From: Dorea_D hominis
GTDB lineage: Bacteria > Bacillota > Clostridia > Lachnospirales > Lachnospiraceae
Direction of reading: 5' to 3'
Length of the DNA stretch: 64,000 nucleotides
Assembly (NCBI RefSeq): GCF_014287705.1
Contig: NZ_JACOOY010000010.1
Location: 39,592-103,591 of the forward strand
The notes beneath the pieces were generated by a model. The model did no database searches. It saw nothing but the letters and a program-made list of their open reading frames with translations, and had not been told where the DNA came from. Position numbers and translations under genes: made by a program. Shown here piece by piece: positions 17,508 through 26,028 of this stretch (position 1 is its first letter; each line of letters opens with the position of its first letter).

Positions 17508-18695
17508 TTATAAATATGCTTTCAGTACATCCACCTTATCTGTCTTTTCCCAGGAGAGGTCGATATCTGTACGTCCAAAGTGTCCGTAAGCTGCTGTCTG
17601 CTTGTAAATTGGTCTTCTCAAATCCAGCATTTTGATAATTCCTGCCGGACGGAGATCAAAGTTCTCGCGGATGATCTCAACCAGTTTTTCATCAGATACT
17701 TTACCGGTTCCAAATGTATCTACCATAATGGAAGTCGGATGAGCAACTCCGATTGCGTAAGAAAGCTGGATTTCACATTTCTTGGCAAGTCCTGCTGCAA
17801 CAATATTTTTCGCAACGTAACGTGCTGCGTACGCTGCTGAACGGTCTACCTTTGTGCAGTCTTTACCTGAGAATGCTCCGCCACCGTGACGTGCCATTCC
17901 GCCGTAAGTATCTACAATGATCTTGCGTCCTGTCAGTCCACTGTCTCCGTGTGGTCCACCGATAACAAAACGTCCTGTCGGGTTGATAAAGAATTTTGTA
18001 TTCTCGTCTACCATCTCTGCCGGAAGTACTGTGTCAAATACATATTTCTTAATATCTTCGTGAATCTGCTCCTGTGTCACATCCGGATCGTGCTGTGTAG
18101 ATAAGACAACTGCATCCAGACGTTTCGGAACATCATTTTCATCATATTCTACTGTAACCTGTGTCTTTCCATCCGGTCTCAGATAAGAAAGCGTTCCGTT
18201 CTTCCTTACTTCTGTAAGTTTTCTTGCCAGTTTATGCGCCAGAGAAATCGGATATGGCATCAGTTCCGGAGTCTCATCCGTTGCGTATCCGAACATCATA
18301 CCCTGGTCGCCGGCTCCGATCGCATCAATCTCATCATCGCCCATTGTATGCTCTTTTGCTTCCAACGCTTTATCAACTCCAAGAGCGATATCTCCAGACT
18401 GCTCGTCAATTGCTGTGATCACACCACATGTCTCTGCGTCAAATCCAAATTTTCCTCTTGTATAGCCAATCTCTTTTACTGTATCGCGTACGATTTTCTG
18501 AATATCAACATAAGCATTTGTAGTAATCTCACCCATAACGAGAACCATACCTGTCGTTGTTGTTGTCTCACAAGCCACACGGCTCATCGGATCCTGTTCC
18601 ATCAATGCATCAAGAATCGCGTCTGAAATCTGGTCGCACATTTTATCCGGATGTCCTTCTGTAACGGACTCGGATGTAAATAATCTTTTTTCCAT
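17508..18695 (-). CDS. metK: S-adenosylmethionine synthetase
   Basis: Makes S-adenosylmethionine from methionine and ATP. Signatures are TEGHPDKMCDQISDA at the N terminus, the central GAGDQGMMFGYA and GGGAFSGKDCTKVDRSAAY. Length 395 residues is standard. The gene is a single unit between a SAM riboswitch leader and a strong terminator, so its product represses its own expression. Confidence 0.98.
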   Translation of the reverse strand: MEKRLFTSESVTEGHPDKMCDQISDAILDALMEQDPMSRVACETTTTTGMVLVMGEITTNAYVDIQKIVRDTVKEIGYTRGKFGFDAETCGVITAIDEQSGDIALGVDKALEAKEHTMGDDEIDAIGAGDQGMMFGYATDETPELMPYPISLAHKLARKLTEVRKNGTLSYLRPDGKTQVTVEYDENDVPKRLDAVVLSTQHDPDVTQEQIHEDIKKYVFDTVLPAEMVDENTKFFINPTGRFVIGGPHGDSGLTGRKIIVDTYGGMARHGGGAFSGKDCTKVDRSAAYAARYVAKNIVAAGLAKKCEIQLSYAIGVAHPTSIMVDTFGTGKVSDEKLVEIIRENFDLRPAGIIKMLDLRRPIYKQTAAYGHFGRTDIDLSWEKTDKVDVLKAYL

Positions 18696-18720
18696 GTCAT
18701 TCTCCCTTCTACTTTCTCCC

Positions 18721-18754
18721 GGGGACGGGGATTTTCTAGAAAATCCCCGTCCCC
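18721..18754. repeat. Perfect 34-base palindrome in the metK leader
   Basis: Arms GGGGACGGGGATTTT and AAAATCCCCGTCCCC meet around CTAG with no mismatch. It lies between the riboswitch terminator and the metK ribosome binding site, about 12 bases before the latter. On the minus strand it is preceded by a T-rich tract, not followed by one, so it is not an ordinary terminator for metK. Confidence 0.85.
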
Positions 18755-18808
18755 TTTTAAAAAAGACCTGTCCCTTTTTATGTTATCCACATAATCATCC
18801 ACAATGCG

Positions 18809-18839
18809 AAAAAAACAGTCCACAACAAGTGGACTGTTT
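18809..18839 (-). terminator. SAM riboswitch expression-platform terminator
   Basis: Arms AAACAGTCCAC and GTGGACTGTTT followed by seven T on the minus strand, directly downstream of the SAM aptamer. This is the off-state structure of the switch. Confidence 0.85.
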
Positions 18840-18860
18840 ATATTCTCATATATCAATCTT

Positions 18861-18955
18861 CTTATTGTTCGATTACTCGCTCAGGTTGGCACCTTCCCAT
18901 GATGGGGGTTGCCGCAGCTTCACAGATCCTTTGTACCTCCACTGCTCTGAATAAG
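18861..18955 (-). ncRNA. SAM-I riboswitch (S-box) controlling metK
   Basis: The minus strand carries the S-box core in order: outer stem CTTATT / AATAAG, CAGAG, GTGGAGG, CTGTGAAGCTGCGGCAACC, AAGGTGCCAACCTG and GCGAG. The conserved GCGGCAACC and AGGTGCCAA segments fit the SAM-I aptamer. A terminator follows and metK, a typical target, is next. High S-adenosylmethionine should stop transcription. Confidence 0.92.
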
Positions 18956-18998
18956 AGAAAGTTAGCAATATTTATTATTTTCTTTGTTACCTTATAAG

Positions 18999-19027
18999 AC
19001 TTTACACGTTTTAACTGTTCTTGTCAA
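18999..19027 (-). promoter_or_regulatory. Promoter of the riboswitch-metK unit
   Basis: The -35 box TTGACA (19022-19027) and -10 box TAAAGT (18999-19004) are separated by 17 bases on the minus strand, upstream of the SAM aptamer. Confidence 0.7.
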
Positions 19028-19032
19028 CTGAT

Positions 19033-20325
19033 TTATCCAACTTTTAATTTGAATTTCTGAATTTCTTTCTCAGTTTCTACTTTTTCGATAATACCGCCAA
19101 GACCTCTGAGCTTCTCTTCGAATCTCTCATATCCTCTTTGGATATATACAATATCATCTACAATTGTAATGCCTTCTGTTGCAAGTCCTGCAATACAAAG
19201 TGCAGCTCCTGCGCGGAGATCCGGTGCACTCACTCTTGCTCCGCTGAACTTCTCAACACCTTCGATAGTTGCTGAGTTGCCTTCCACTTTGACATTCGCT
19301 CCCATTCTGGCAAGTTCGTCCAGATATTTGAAACGATTTTCAAAAATACTCTCTGTAATTGTGCTTGTTCCCTTGCAAAGTGCAAGCGTCACACCAATCT
19401 GTGGCTGCATATCCGTTGGAAATCCAGGATATGGAAGTGTCTTCACATGTGTACTTGTAAGATCTCCCTTGGATACAACACGCACTGCATCGTCAAATTC
19501 TTCTACCTCACAGCCAATCTCTTCCAGCTTGGCAATCGTAGCTTCCAAATGCTTCGGAATGACATTCAATACTGTCACATCTCCTCTGGTTGCCGCTGCC
19601 GCAAACATAAATGTTCCGGCCTCAATCTGATCCGGAATAACCGAATACTCTGTACTGTGAAGCTGTCTGACTCCACGAATCTTGATCACATCTGTTCCTG
19701 CACCACGAATATTCGCTCCCATGCTGTTCAGGAAGTTTGCCACGTCTACAACGTGTGGCTCTTTAGCCACATTCTCCATAATTGTAAGACCGTCTGCCAT
19801 CGCAGCCGTCATCATTACATTGATCGTAGCGCCTACACTGACAACATCAAAATAAATATGTTTACCAACAAGCTTCTCAGCTTCTGCCATGATCTTACCA
19901 TATTCAATCTCTACTTCTGCGCCCAGTGCACGGAAACCTTTCAGATGCTGGTCAATCGGTCTGCTTCCGATATTACATCCTCCCGGCAGTGCCACTTCCG
20001 CATGTTTGTACTTTCCGAGCATCGCGCCAAGTAAATAGTAAGATGCACGGATCTTTTTAATATAATCATATTCTATACTGAAATCATGAATGCCTCTTCC
20101 GTTGATCGTCACAGTATGACGGTCAATTCTGTTCACTGTCGCTCCGATTCCGGCAATTGCGTCCAGTAATACATTAATATCGTTGACATCCGGAAGATTA
20201 TCAATCTTAACTGTCTCATCTGTCATGATCGCAGCCGCAAGAATCGCAAGTGCCGCGTTCTTTGCTCCCCCTATTTCGACCTCTCCGACTAACGGATGGC
20301 CACCTTTAATAATATACTGTTCCAT
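19033..20325 (-). CDS. murA: UDP-N-acetylglucosamine 1-carboxyvinyltransferase
   Basis: First committed step of peptidoglycan synthesis: adds enolpyruvate to UDP-GlcNAc. The fosfomycin-target Cys is present in LPGGCNIGSRPID, and the substrate-binding KNAALAILAA motif is at the N terminus. I start it at the ATG at 20325, which has GAGGTG upstream. About 430 residues is the normal length. Many Firmicutes carry two MurA paralogues and the sequence alone does not say which one this is. Confidence 0.95.
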   Translation of the reverse strand: MEQYIIKGGHPLVGEVEIGGAKNAALAILAAAIMTDETVKIDNLPDVNDINVLLDAIAGIGATVNRIDRHTVTINGRGIHDFSIEYDYIKKIRASYYLLGAMLGKYKHAEVALPGGCNIGSRPIDQHLKGFRALGAEVEIEYGKIMAEAEKLVGKHIYFDVVSVGATINVMMTAAMADGLTIMENVAKEPHVVDVANFLNSMGANIRGAGTDVIKIRGVRQLHSTEYSVIPDQIEAGTFMFAAAATRGDVTVLNVIPKHLEATIAKLEEIGCEVEEFDDAVRVVSKGDLTSTHVKTLPYPGFPTDMQPQIGVTLALCKGTSTITESIFENRFKYLDELARMGANVKVEGNSATIEGVEKFSGARVSAPDLRAGAALCIAGLATEGITIVDDIVYIQRGYERFEEKLRGLGGIIEKVETEKEIQKFKLKVG

Positions 20326-20409
20326 TAACCACACCTCTATATAATATTGCTGTCTATGATATAAGCATATTGGATATAGCAGTTATGCCCATTTTGTTCT
20401 CTTAAAAAT

Positions 20410-20474
20410 CTAAAACAGGAAGACTCCCACTTCCTGAGTCTTTGCTATTATAGCACAAATCCAACATTTGTAAA
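20410..20474 (-). promoter_or_regulatory. murA promoter with leader hairpin
   Basis: The -35 box TTTACA (20469-20474) and -10 box TATAAT (20447-20452) are spaced 16 bases. Immediately after the start, the leader folds with arms AAGACTC / GAGTCTT (20420-20442), followed by a T-rich stretch. The hairpin could be an attenuator or just a 5' stabilising stem; it lies too far into the murA leader to be only the aroK terminator. Confidence 0.6.
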
Positions 20475-20495
20475 ATATTTTTTAATTTTATGTAA

Positions 20496-21011
20496 TTATT
20501 TTGTAACATTTAATCCGTTTTCAAGCACACGAAGAACTTCCTCGATTGTCTCTTCCAGATCCCGTCCTTCTTCACTGATCGTGAGGTCTGCATACCGTTC
20601 AAATAATGCGGTACGCTCCTCATACAGATCTTTTAATGTCTGACCGTCTTTTAACACAACACCTCTGTTTTTAGCATTATGGAGTCTGTTATTTATTGTC
20701 TCATACGACGTATGTAAATATACGATCGTTCCGGTCTCTTTGTAATGCCTCATTGCATTCTCGCAATATACAACACTTCCTCCCGGCGAGATAACAGCAC
20801 GCTCTTCCTGAATCTCCGCATTCACCCGGTCTTCAATCCGTAAGAAACCTTCATTTCCTTCTTCTGCAATAATCTCTTTAAGCAAACGCTTCTCCACTTC
20901 CTGGATTACCAGATCTGTATCTACAAACTTATATCCCAGTCTCTTAGCAACAACAACACCGACTGTGCTTTTCCCCGATGCCGGCATTCCGATAAATACG
21001 ATATTCTTCAT
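20496..21011 (-). CDS. aroK: Shikimate kinase
   Basis: Phosphorylates shikimate for aromatic amino-acid synthesis. The P-loop GMPASGKSTVG, the shikimate-binding DTDLVIQEVE and the motif SPGGSVVY are present, with a lid region near RLHNAKNRGVVL. I prefer the ATG at 21011, three codons after another ATG, because AAAGG is then at a workable distance. About 171 residues is typical. It is transcribed alone, not with other aro genes. Confidence 0.9.
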   Translation of the reverse strand: MKNIVFIGMPASGKSTVGVVVAKRLGYKFVDTDLVIQEVEKRLLKEIIAEEGNEGFLRIEDRVNAEIQEERAVISPGGSVVYCENAMRHYKETGTIVYLHTSYETINNRLHNAKNRGVVLKDGQTLKDLYEERTALFERYADLTISEEGRDLEETIEEVLRVLENGLNVTK

Positions 21012-21219
21012 ATTTTTCATCCTTTAGTCTGTATTTGTTTGAAATCTTTTGATACTTATTACATTTTAATCCTATCCATTTTAACATAAGATTCCTTTTT
21101 CGTCCACTTCTTGCTTCAGAATCTACTGCCTTTACAAGATTCAAACTCATTTTTTATCATTTTCTGACCAATTCTACCAATACCGCTCTGCCTGATCTGC
21201 CAACGGATACTTTACCATA

Positions 21220-21264
21220 AAAAATAAGAACCGGAAATCCTTTTATTCCTCCGGTTCTTATTTT
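21220..21264 (-). terminator. Rho-independent terminator
   Basis: Arms AAAATAAGAACCGGA and TCCGGTTCTTATTTT with a T-run on the minus strand, 16 bases after the stop of the hypothetical gene at 21280. Confidence 0.9.
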
Positions 21265-21279
21265 GTATAAATTATCTCT

Positions 21280-21708
21280 TCAGGATACACTCTCATTCAG
21301 AAAATAATATTTTCTCTGAAAGTTTCTCCGCTCCTGCCTTCGGCGGCATATCTCCTGACAGGTCATTACCCACACCAGCTCACGAAGCCAGTCATCTTCC
21401 ATTTTCGTCGGAAGATCATCTGTTTTATCCTTCTGCTTATCTGCAAAGTCGATCTGACCTTTCACATTTGCATAAACACGACCGCATATCATCTGTATTT
21501 GCAAACGATCCGGATACTCATCATAAATCATACTGACGTCATATTCCAGTCGGTCGCATTCTGCCTCTACATATGGCAGAATCTTTTTCACTTCGGCCGG
21601 ATACATACTCTTCATATAAGATACATCCCGGCTGTTTTCCCGCTCCCAGGCTGTATCGATTGGCAGCTGATTTTGATATGCCATATAAAAAGGCAGTTTC
21701 TCGCTCAT
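21280..21708 (-). CDS. Hypothetical protein, about 142 aa
   Basis: Acidic soluble protein rich in Tyr, Asp and Glu in the first two thirds (YPAEVKKILPYVEAECDRLEYD) and basic near the end (CRRRQERRNFQRKYYFL). It has no signal peptide or membrane segment. I chose the ATG at 21708 because AAGGAG lies eight bases upstream; the longer frame lacks one. I do not recognise a function. It follows the hydrogenase genes in the same direction and ends in its own terminator. Confidence 0.8.
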   Translation of the reverse strand: MSEKLPFYMAYQNQLPIDTAWERENSRDVSYMKSMYPAEVKKILPYVEAECDRLEYDVSMIYDEYPDRLQIQMICGRVYANVKGQIDFADKQKDKTDDLPTKMEDDWLRELVWVMTCQEICRRRQERRNFQRKYYFLNESVS

Positions 21709-21786
21709 CGGTTCTGCTCCTTCCAGGGAAATTATCTGCTTTATTATATGCATTTTTTCATAAGCTGTTCCCTGAAATCTTTTCTG

Positions 21787-23490
21787 TTATTCATTTTTTG
21801 CGGCTTCAAAATTCCGATGCAGAAGTTTGTGTTCTTTTCCTTTCAGCAAGCCATCGTACAACGTCTGAACCAACGGATTTTCATTGGACTTCTTAATCTG
21901 GGTATTCACATCTGAATCATAAAGACCCTTCATTCTTGCTGATTTTGTTCTCGGTCCGGCCGGTACCGGCTGTCCACCACCCATGACACAGCCTCTGTAA
22001 CATGCCATTACTTCTACGAAATCATAGTGTACTTCCCCGGCCTTGATCCGCTTCAAAAGTGCATCTGCATTTCCGAGACCACTTACGATTGCCGCACGAA
22101 TGGTTCTGCCGTTGTAATCAAATTCTACTTCTTTCAGGCCTTTCTCTCCACGCACACCGCTGAATTTGATATTATCCATATCTACACGGTTATGTCCTTT
22201 ACGCAGACGTCTCAAAACCGCTTCGGTCACACCGCCGGTTACACCAAAGATCACTCCGGCACCGGATCCGATTCCAAATGGCATATCTGACGCTTCAATT
22301 TCCAGATTCTCAAAACGGATACCAGACTTGCGAATCATGGAAACGAGCTCGGTTGTTGTCAGTACATAATCGATATCCTGCTTACCGTTTGTTGAAGATT
22401 CCGGTCGTAAAATCTCATCTTTCTTCGCTGTACAAGGCATAATAGATACAGATACCACTCGTTTTCCGAGATTCTTCTCCGGATCTTTATAATATTCCCG
22501 TACTACAGCGCCGAACATCTGCTGTGGTGACCGGCAGGTCGAAAGATTCTCGGCAAATTCCGGATAACGGTTTTCACAATATCTTACCCATGCAGGACAG
22601 CAGGATGTAAAGAGTGGCAATTTTTCTCCGGATTCCAGCCGATTCAAAAGTTCTTCCGACTCTTCTATAACTGTAAGATCCGCACCGTAAGATGTATCAA
22701 ATACTTCATCAAATCCCATACGATGCAGGACATTTACCAATTTACCCATAACATTTTCGCCACGCGGCAGACCGAACTGATCTCCTACTGCCACACGGAC
22801 TGCCGGTGCGATCTGTGCGATCACTTTGGTATCTTTATCTGCAAGAAGATCCCAGATAACATCCATGTTGGTCTTAATACTGATTGCGCCTGTCGGACAT
22901 ACAACCCGGCATTGTCCACAGTTCACGCAGTCGGTCTCTGCAATTTTCTTATCAAATGCAGGTGTTACCAGCGCTTTTGTTCCTCGATATGCAAAATCAA
23001 TTGCATTTACTGCCTGCACATTGTCACACATACGTACACAGTCACCGCACAAAATACATTTATTCGGATCTCTCACGATCGCCGGCGAACTGTCATCGAT
23101 CGGCTGTAATTCTTTCGTATTTTCAAATCGGACATCCATAACACCCATCCGGTGCGCAAGGCTTTGCAGCTGACATTCTCCACTTTTGATACAAGTTGTA
23201 CAGTCTCTGCAGTGCGCTGCCAGAAGTAACTCCAGAATTAATTTCCGATACTTCATCAGGCGCGGTGTATTTGTATAGATCACCATTCCGTCTCTCGGTG
23301 GTTCGGAACAGGATGCAAATGTTTTTCCTTTATCATTTTCTACTGTACATAAACGACAGGCACCATATACAGACAGTTCTGAATGGTAACATAAGGTTGG
23401 TATATCAATATCTGCTTTACGAATGACGGTAAGAATATTCGGTTCATCCGTAAATTCTACTTTTCTTCCATCTATAGTCATTACTCCCAT
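21787..23490 (-). CDS. hydA: [FeFe] hydrogenase catalytic subunit, NAD-linked type
   Basis: Interconverts protons and H2 at an H-cluster. In order: a [2Fe-2S] domain with Cys34, Cys45, Cys48 and Cys61; a His-Cys3 cluster site (HCRDCTTCIKSGEC); two [4Fe-4S] ferredoxin motifs (CILCGDCVRMCDN and CVNCGQCRVVCP); and the H-cluster signatures TSCCPAW, MPCTAKKDE and EVMACYRGCVMGGGQP. At 567 residues it is the group A form that works with NuoF- and NuoE-like subunits, both encoded just upstream. It couples H2 to NADH and probably ferredoxin. Confidence 0.96.
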   Translation of the reverse strand: MGVMTIDGRKVEFTDEPNILTVIRKADIDIPTLCYHSELSVYGACRLCTVENDKGKTFASCSEPPRDGMVIYTNTPRLMKYRKLILELLLAAHCRDCTTCIKSGECQLQSLAHRMGVMDVRFENTKELQPIDDSSPAIVRDPNKCILCGDCVRMCDNVQAVNAIDFAYRGTKALVTPAFDKKIAETDCVNCGQCRVVCPTGAISIKTNMDVIWDLLADKDTKVIAQIAPAVRVAVGDQFGLPRGENVMGKLVNVLHRMGFDEVFDTSYGADLTVIEESEELLNRLESGEKLPLFTSCCPAWVRYCENRYPEFAENLSTCRSPQQMFGAVVREYYKDPEKNLGKRVVSVSIMPCTAKKDEILRPESSTNGKQDIDYVLTTTELVSMIRKSGIRFENLEIEASDMPFGIGSGAGVIFGVTGGVTEAVLRRLRKGHNRVDMDNIKFSGVRGEKGLKEVEFDYNGRTIRAAIVSGLGNADALLKRIKAGEVHYDFVEVMACYRGCVMGGGQPVPAGPRTKSARMKGLYDSDVNTQIKKSNENPLVQTLYDGLLKGKEHKLLHRNFEAAKNE

Positions 23491-23501
23491 GACGTTTCCT
23501 C

Positions 23502-25370
23502 CTATCTGGCAACAGAAATTGCCTTAAACGGACACTGTTCCATACAGGCTCCGCACTTAATGCATTTCTCCTGATTAATGTGATACGGTGATTTCAACTC
23601 ACCTTCAATTGCTCCAGCCGGACAATTTCTTGCACACTTGGAACATCCTTTACAGATGTCCAGATCAATCTGGAACTGTCTGAGATTTGTACAAACCCCT
23701 GTTTTACACTTCTTATCCTCAATATGTTCTCTATATTCTTCTGCAAATGCATTCAATGTACTGATAACCGGTTTTGGCGCACTCTTTCCAAGTCCGCATA
23801 ACGCGGTACTCTCAATCATATCGGCCAGTTCACGCAACTCATCTATATCTGTCGGTTTTCCATTTCCGGCTACGATTCTTTCAAGAATCTCCAGCATTCT
23901 TTTTGTACCTTCTCTGCATGGCACACATTTTCCACAGGATTCTCTCTGCGTAAAGCTCATAAAGAACCGGGCTACTTCTACCATACAGGTATTTTCATCC
24001 ATAATAACAAGTCCGCCGGAACCGATCATCGCTCCGATCTTCGCCAGCGAATCAAAATCCATCTTGCTGTCCAGCTGTTTCTCTGTCAGACATCCGCCCG
24101 ATGGTCCGCCGATCTGAACCGCTTTGAACTTTTTACCGTTCTGAATGCCTCCACCGATATCATAAATAACTTCCCGGAGAGTAATTCCCATCGGCACTTC
24201 GATAAGTCCTGTGTTTCTTACATTACCTGTCAATGCGAATGCTTTTGTTCCCGGGCTTTCCGGTGTACCGATACCCAGATACCACTCTGCGCCGTTTTGA
24301 ATGATCATTGGTACATTTGCGTAAGTCTCAACGTTATTTAATACTGTAGGTTTTGCCCAGAGTCCCTGCTGTACTGTACGCGGCGGTTTTACTCTCGGCA
24401 TACCACGTTTGCCTTCAATAGATGCTGTCAGCGCACTTCCTTCGCCGCAGACAAATGCTCCGGCTCCTCGGTTGATATGTAAACGGAAGCTGAAGTTTGT
24501 TCCCAGGATATGATCTCCTAAAATTCCAATCTCTTCCGCCTGATGGATTGCCGTCTCCAGTCTCTGGATCGCGAGCGGATATTCGGCACGGACATAAATA
24601 TATCCTTCCTGCGCCTGAACCGCATATGCAGCGATCATCATACCTTCGATCATGCGGTGCGGATCACCCTCCATAATACTTCTGTCCATGAATGCGCCCG
24701 GGTCACCTTCGTCACCGTTACAGACTACGTAACGAATCTTTTCCTTCTGGGATGCTACCTGTTTCCATTTACGTCCGGTACGGAATCCTGCACCGCCACG
24801 TCCTCTTAAATTTGACTCATAAATCATATCGATCACGGATTCCGGTGTCATCTCAAACAATGCTTTTTCTAATGCAGAATATGCTCCGACCACCATCGCT
24901 CCTTCGATGTGATCGGCATCGATATGTCCGCAGTTTTTCAATACAAGTCTCGTCTGCTTTGCGTAAAATGGGATCTCTTCCTGTGAAGCATAGACCTGTC
25001 CGTCCATATGATATAACAAACGTTCAATCGATTTTCCTTCGCAGATTGTTTTCTGATAGATCTCTTCACAATCATCCGGCGACACTTTAATATATAAATA
25101 ATTATGTGGTTCGATTCTCACCAGCGGTCCCATTTCACAGAATCCGTGGCAACCACTCTTCATAACCTTGGTATGTGCAATCTCTGCGCCGAACTCCACC
25201 GATACATTCCCGTCATTCTTTGTCAGTTCCAGCATTTTCTGGTAAATTTTATCTGAACCCCCGGCCAGACATCCTGTTCCACCGCAGATCAAAACGCGAC
25301 ATTTCGCACGCTGCCGCTTCTGACATTCAGTACGATATTCTTTTAATTCCGTTCTGTTCTCTATCTTCAT
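23502..25370 (-). CDS. hydB: Hydrogenase NADH-binding flavoprotein subunit
   Basis: NuoF-like diaphorase subunit of 622 residues. The N-terminal thioredoxin-like [2Fe-2S] domain starts at CRVLICGGTGC; the NADH site is GRGGAGFRTGRKW; the FMN site includes CNGDEGDPGAFMDR; a [4Fe-4S] site is ESCGKCVPCREGTKRM. Two ferredoxin motifs close the protein (CKGCSKCARNCP and CIKCGACMEQCP). This architecture is that of the HydB subunits of bifurcating hydrogenases. It is between hydC and hydA in one operon. Confidence 0.95.
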   Translation of the reverse strand: MKIENRTELKEYRTECQKRQRAKCRVLICGGTGCLAGGSDKIYQKMLELTKNDGNVSVEFGAEIAHTKVMKSGCHGFCEMGPLVRIEPHNYLYIKVSPDDCEEIYQKTICEGKSIERLLYHMDGQVYASQEEIPFYAKQTRLVLKNCGHIDADHIEGAMVVGAYSALEKALFEMTPESVIDMIYESNLRGRGGAGFRTGRKWKQVASQKEKIRYVVCNGDEGDPGAFMDRSIMEGDPHRMIEGMMIAAYAVQAQEGYIYVRAEYPLAIQRLETAIHQAEEIGILGDHILGTNFSFRLHINRGAGAFVCGEGSALTASIEGKRGMPRVKPPRTVQQGLWAKPTVLNNVETYANVPMIIQNGAEWYLGIGTPESPGTKAFALTGNVRNTGLIEVPMGITLREVIYDIGGGIQNGKKFKAVQIGGPSGGCLTEKQLDSKMDFDSLAKIGAMIGSGGLVIMDENTCMVEVARFFMSFTQRESCGKCVPCREGTKRMLEILERIVAGNGKPTDIDELRELADMIESTALCGLGKSAPKPVISTLNAFAEEYREHIEDKKCKTGVCTNLRQFQIDLDICKGCSKCARNCPAGAIEGELKSPYHINQEKCIKCGACMEQCPFKAISVAR

Positions 25371-25371
25371 G

Positions 25372-25845
25372 TTATTCTCCTCTCAACTCTTTCAGCAGAT
25401 CCACTACTTTTTCCGGTGACATCTTAGGATACACAACATCATTTACTGTAATCGCCGGTGCCAGACCACATGCCCCCAGACAGGACACCGTCTCCACAGT
25501 AAAATACAGATCGTCTGATGTATGCTTCTTATCATTTAATCCGAGTTCCTTATACAAACGTTCCAGGATCGGAATGGATTTTCTCACATGACAGGCTGTT
25601 CCATCACAGACTTTAATGACATATTTGCCTTTCTGCTCGAAAGAAAAATTCTCATAAAAACTTGCCACGCTGTACGCCTTTGCTTCCGTAATCCCGATCT
25701 GTTTTGCCACATATGTCAGAAGTTCCGGTGGCAGGTATCTGTACTCCTCCTGAATATCCTGGATAATCGGGATCAATGATCGTTCTTCTCTTGTGTGTCT
25801 TGCTATGATTTCATCTGCTTTCTCATAATACGATGTATCTAACAT
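25372..25845 (-). CDS. hydC: Hydrogenase NuoE-like [2Fe-2S] subunit
   Basis: Small thioredoxin-like electron carrier of the hydrogenase, about 157 residues. The four cluster cysteines lie in CDGTACHVRKS and CLGACGLAP. I chose the ATG at 25845, since GGAGG and a second GAGG lie just upstream inside the longer frame. It is the first gene of the hyd operon, and its stop codon is one base from the hydB start. Confidence 0.94.
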   Translation of the reverse strand: MLDTSYYEKADEIIARHTREERSLIPIIQDIQEEYRYLPPELLTYVAKQIGITEAKAYSVASFYENFSFEQKGKYVIKVCDGTACHVRKSIPILERLYKELGLNDKKHTSDDLYFTVETVSCLGACGLAPAITVNDVVYPKMSPEKVVDLLKELRGE

Positions 25846-25912
25846 AATATCCTCATCCTCCTTTTTGTTCATTTTCCCCTGATATTGGCTATTTTTTATC
25901 AATTTATTGTAT

Positions 25913-25949
25913 ATTATATCATAGAAATTATTGATATGTTTATATCAAT
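25913..25949 (-). promoter_or_regulatory. hyd operon promoter with palindromic operator
   Basis: The minus-strand -10 box TATAAT is at 25913-25918; no good -35 exists at the right distance. In its place lies the dyad ATTGATAT-AAAC-ATATCAAT (25930-25949), which contains the T-N11-A core used by LysR-type regulators. A LysR gene is immediately upstream, so an activated promoter is likely. Confidence 0.6.
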
Positions 25950-25984
25950 ATCCGATGTCTTCCATATAGAATTTTATATATCCT

Positions 25985-26015
25985 AAAAAAAGATGCACCC
26001 TCAGGCACACCTTCT
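25985..26015 (-). terminator. Terminator of the LysR gene
   Basis: Arms around AGGTGTGCC / GGGTGCATCT with a seven-T run on the minus strand, 14 bases after the regulator's stop codon. It insulates the hyd promoter from the regulator's transcript. Confidence 0.75.
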
Positions 26016-26028
26016 TTCTTCTAGACAA

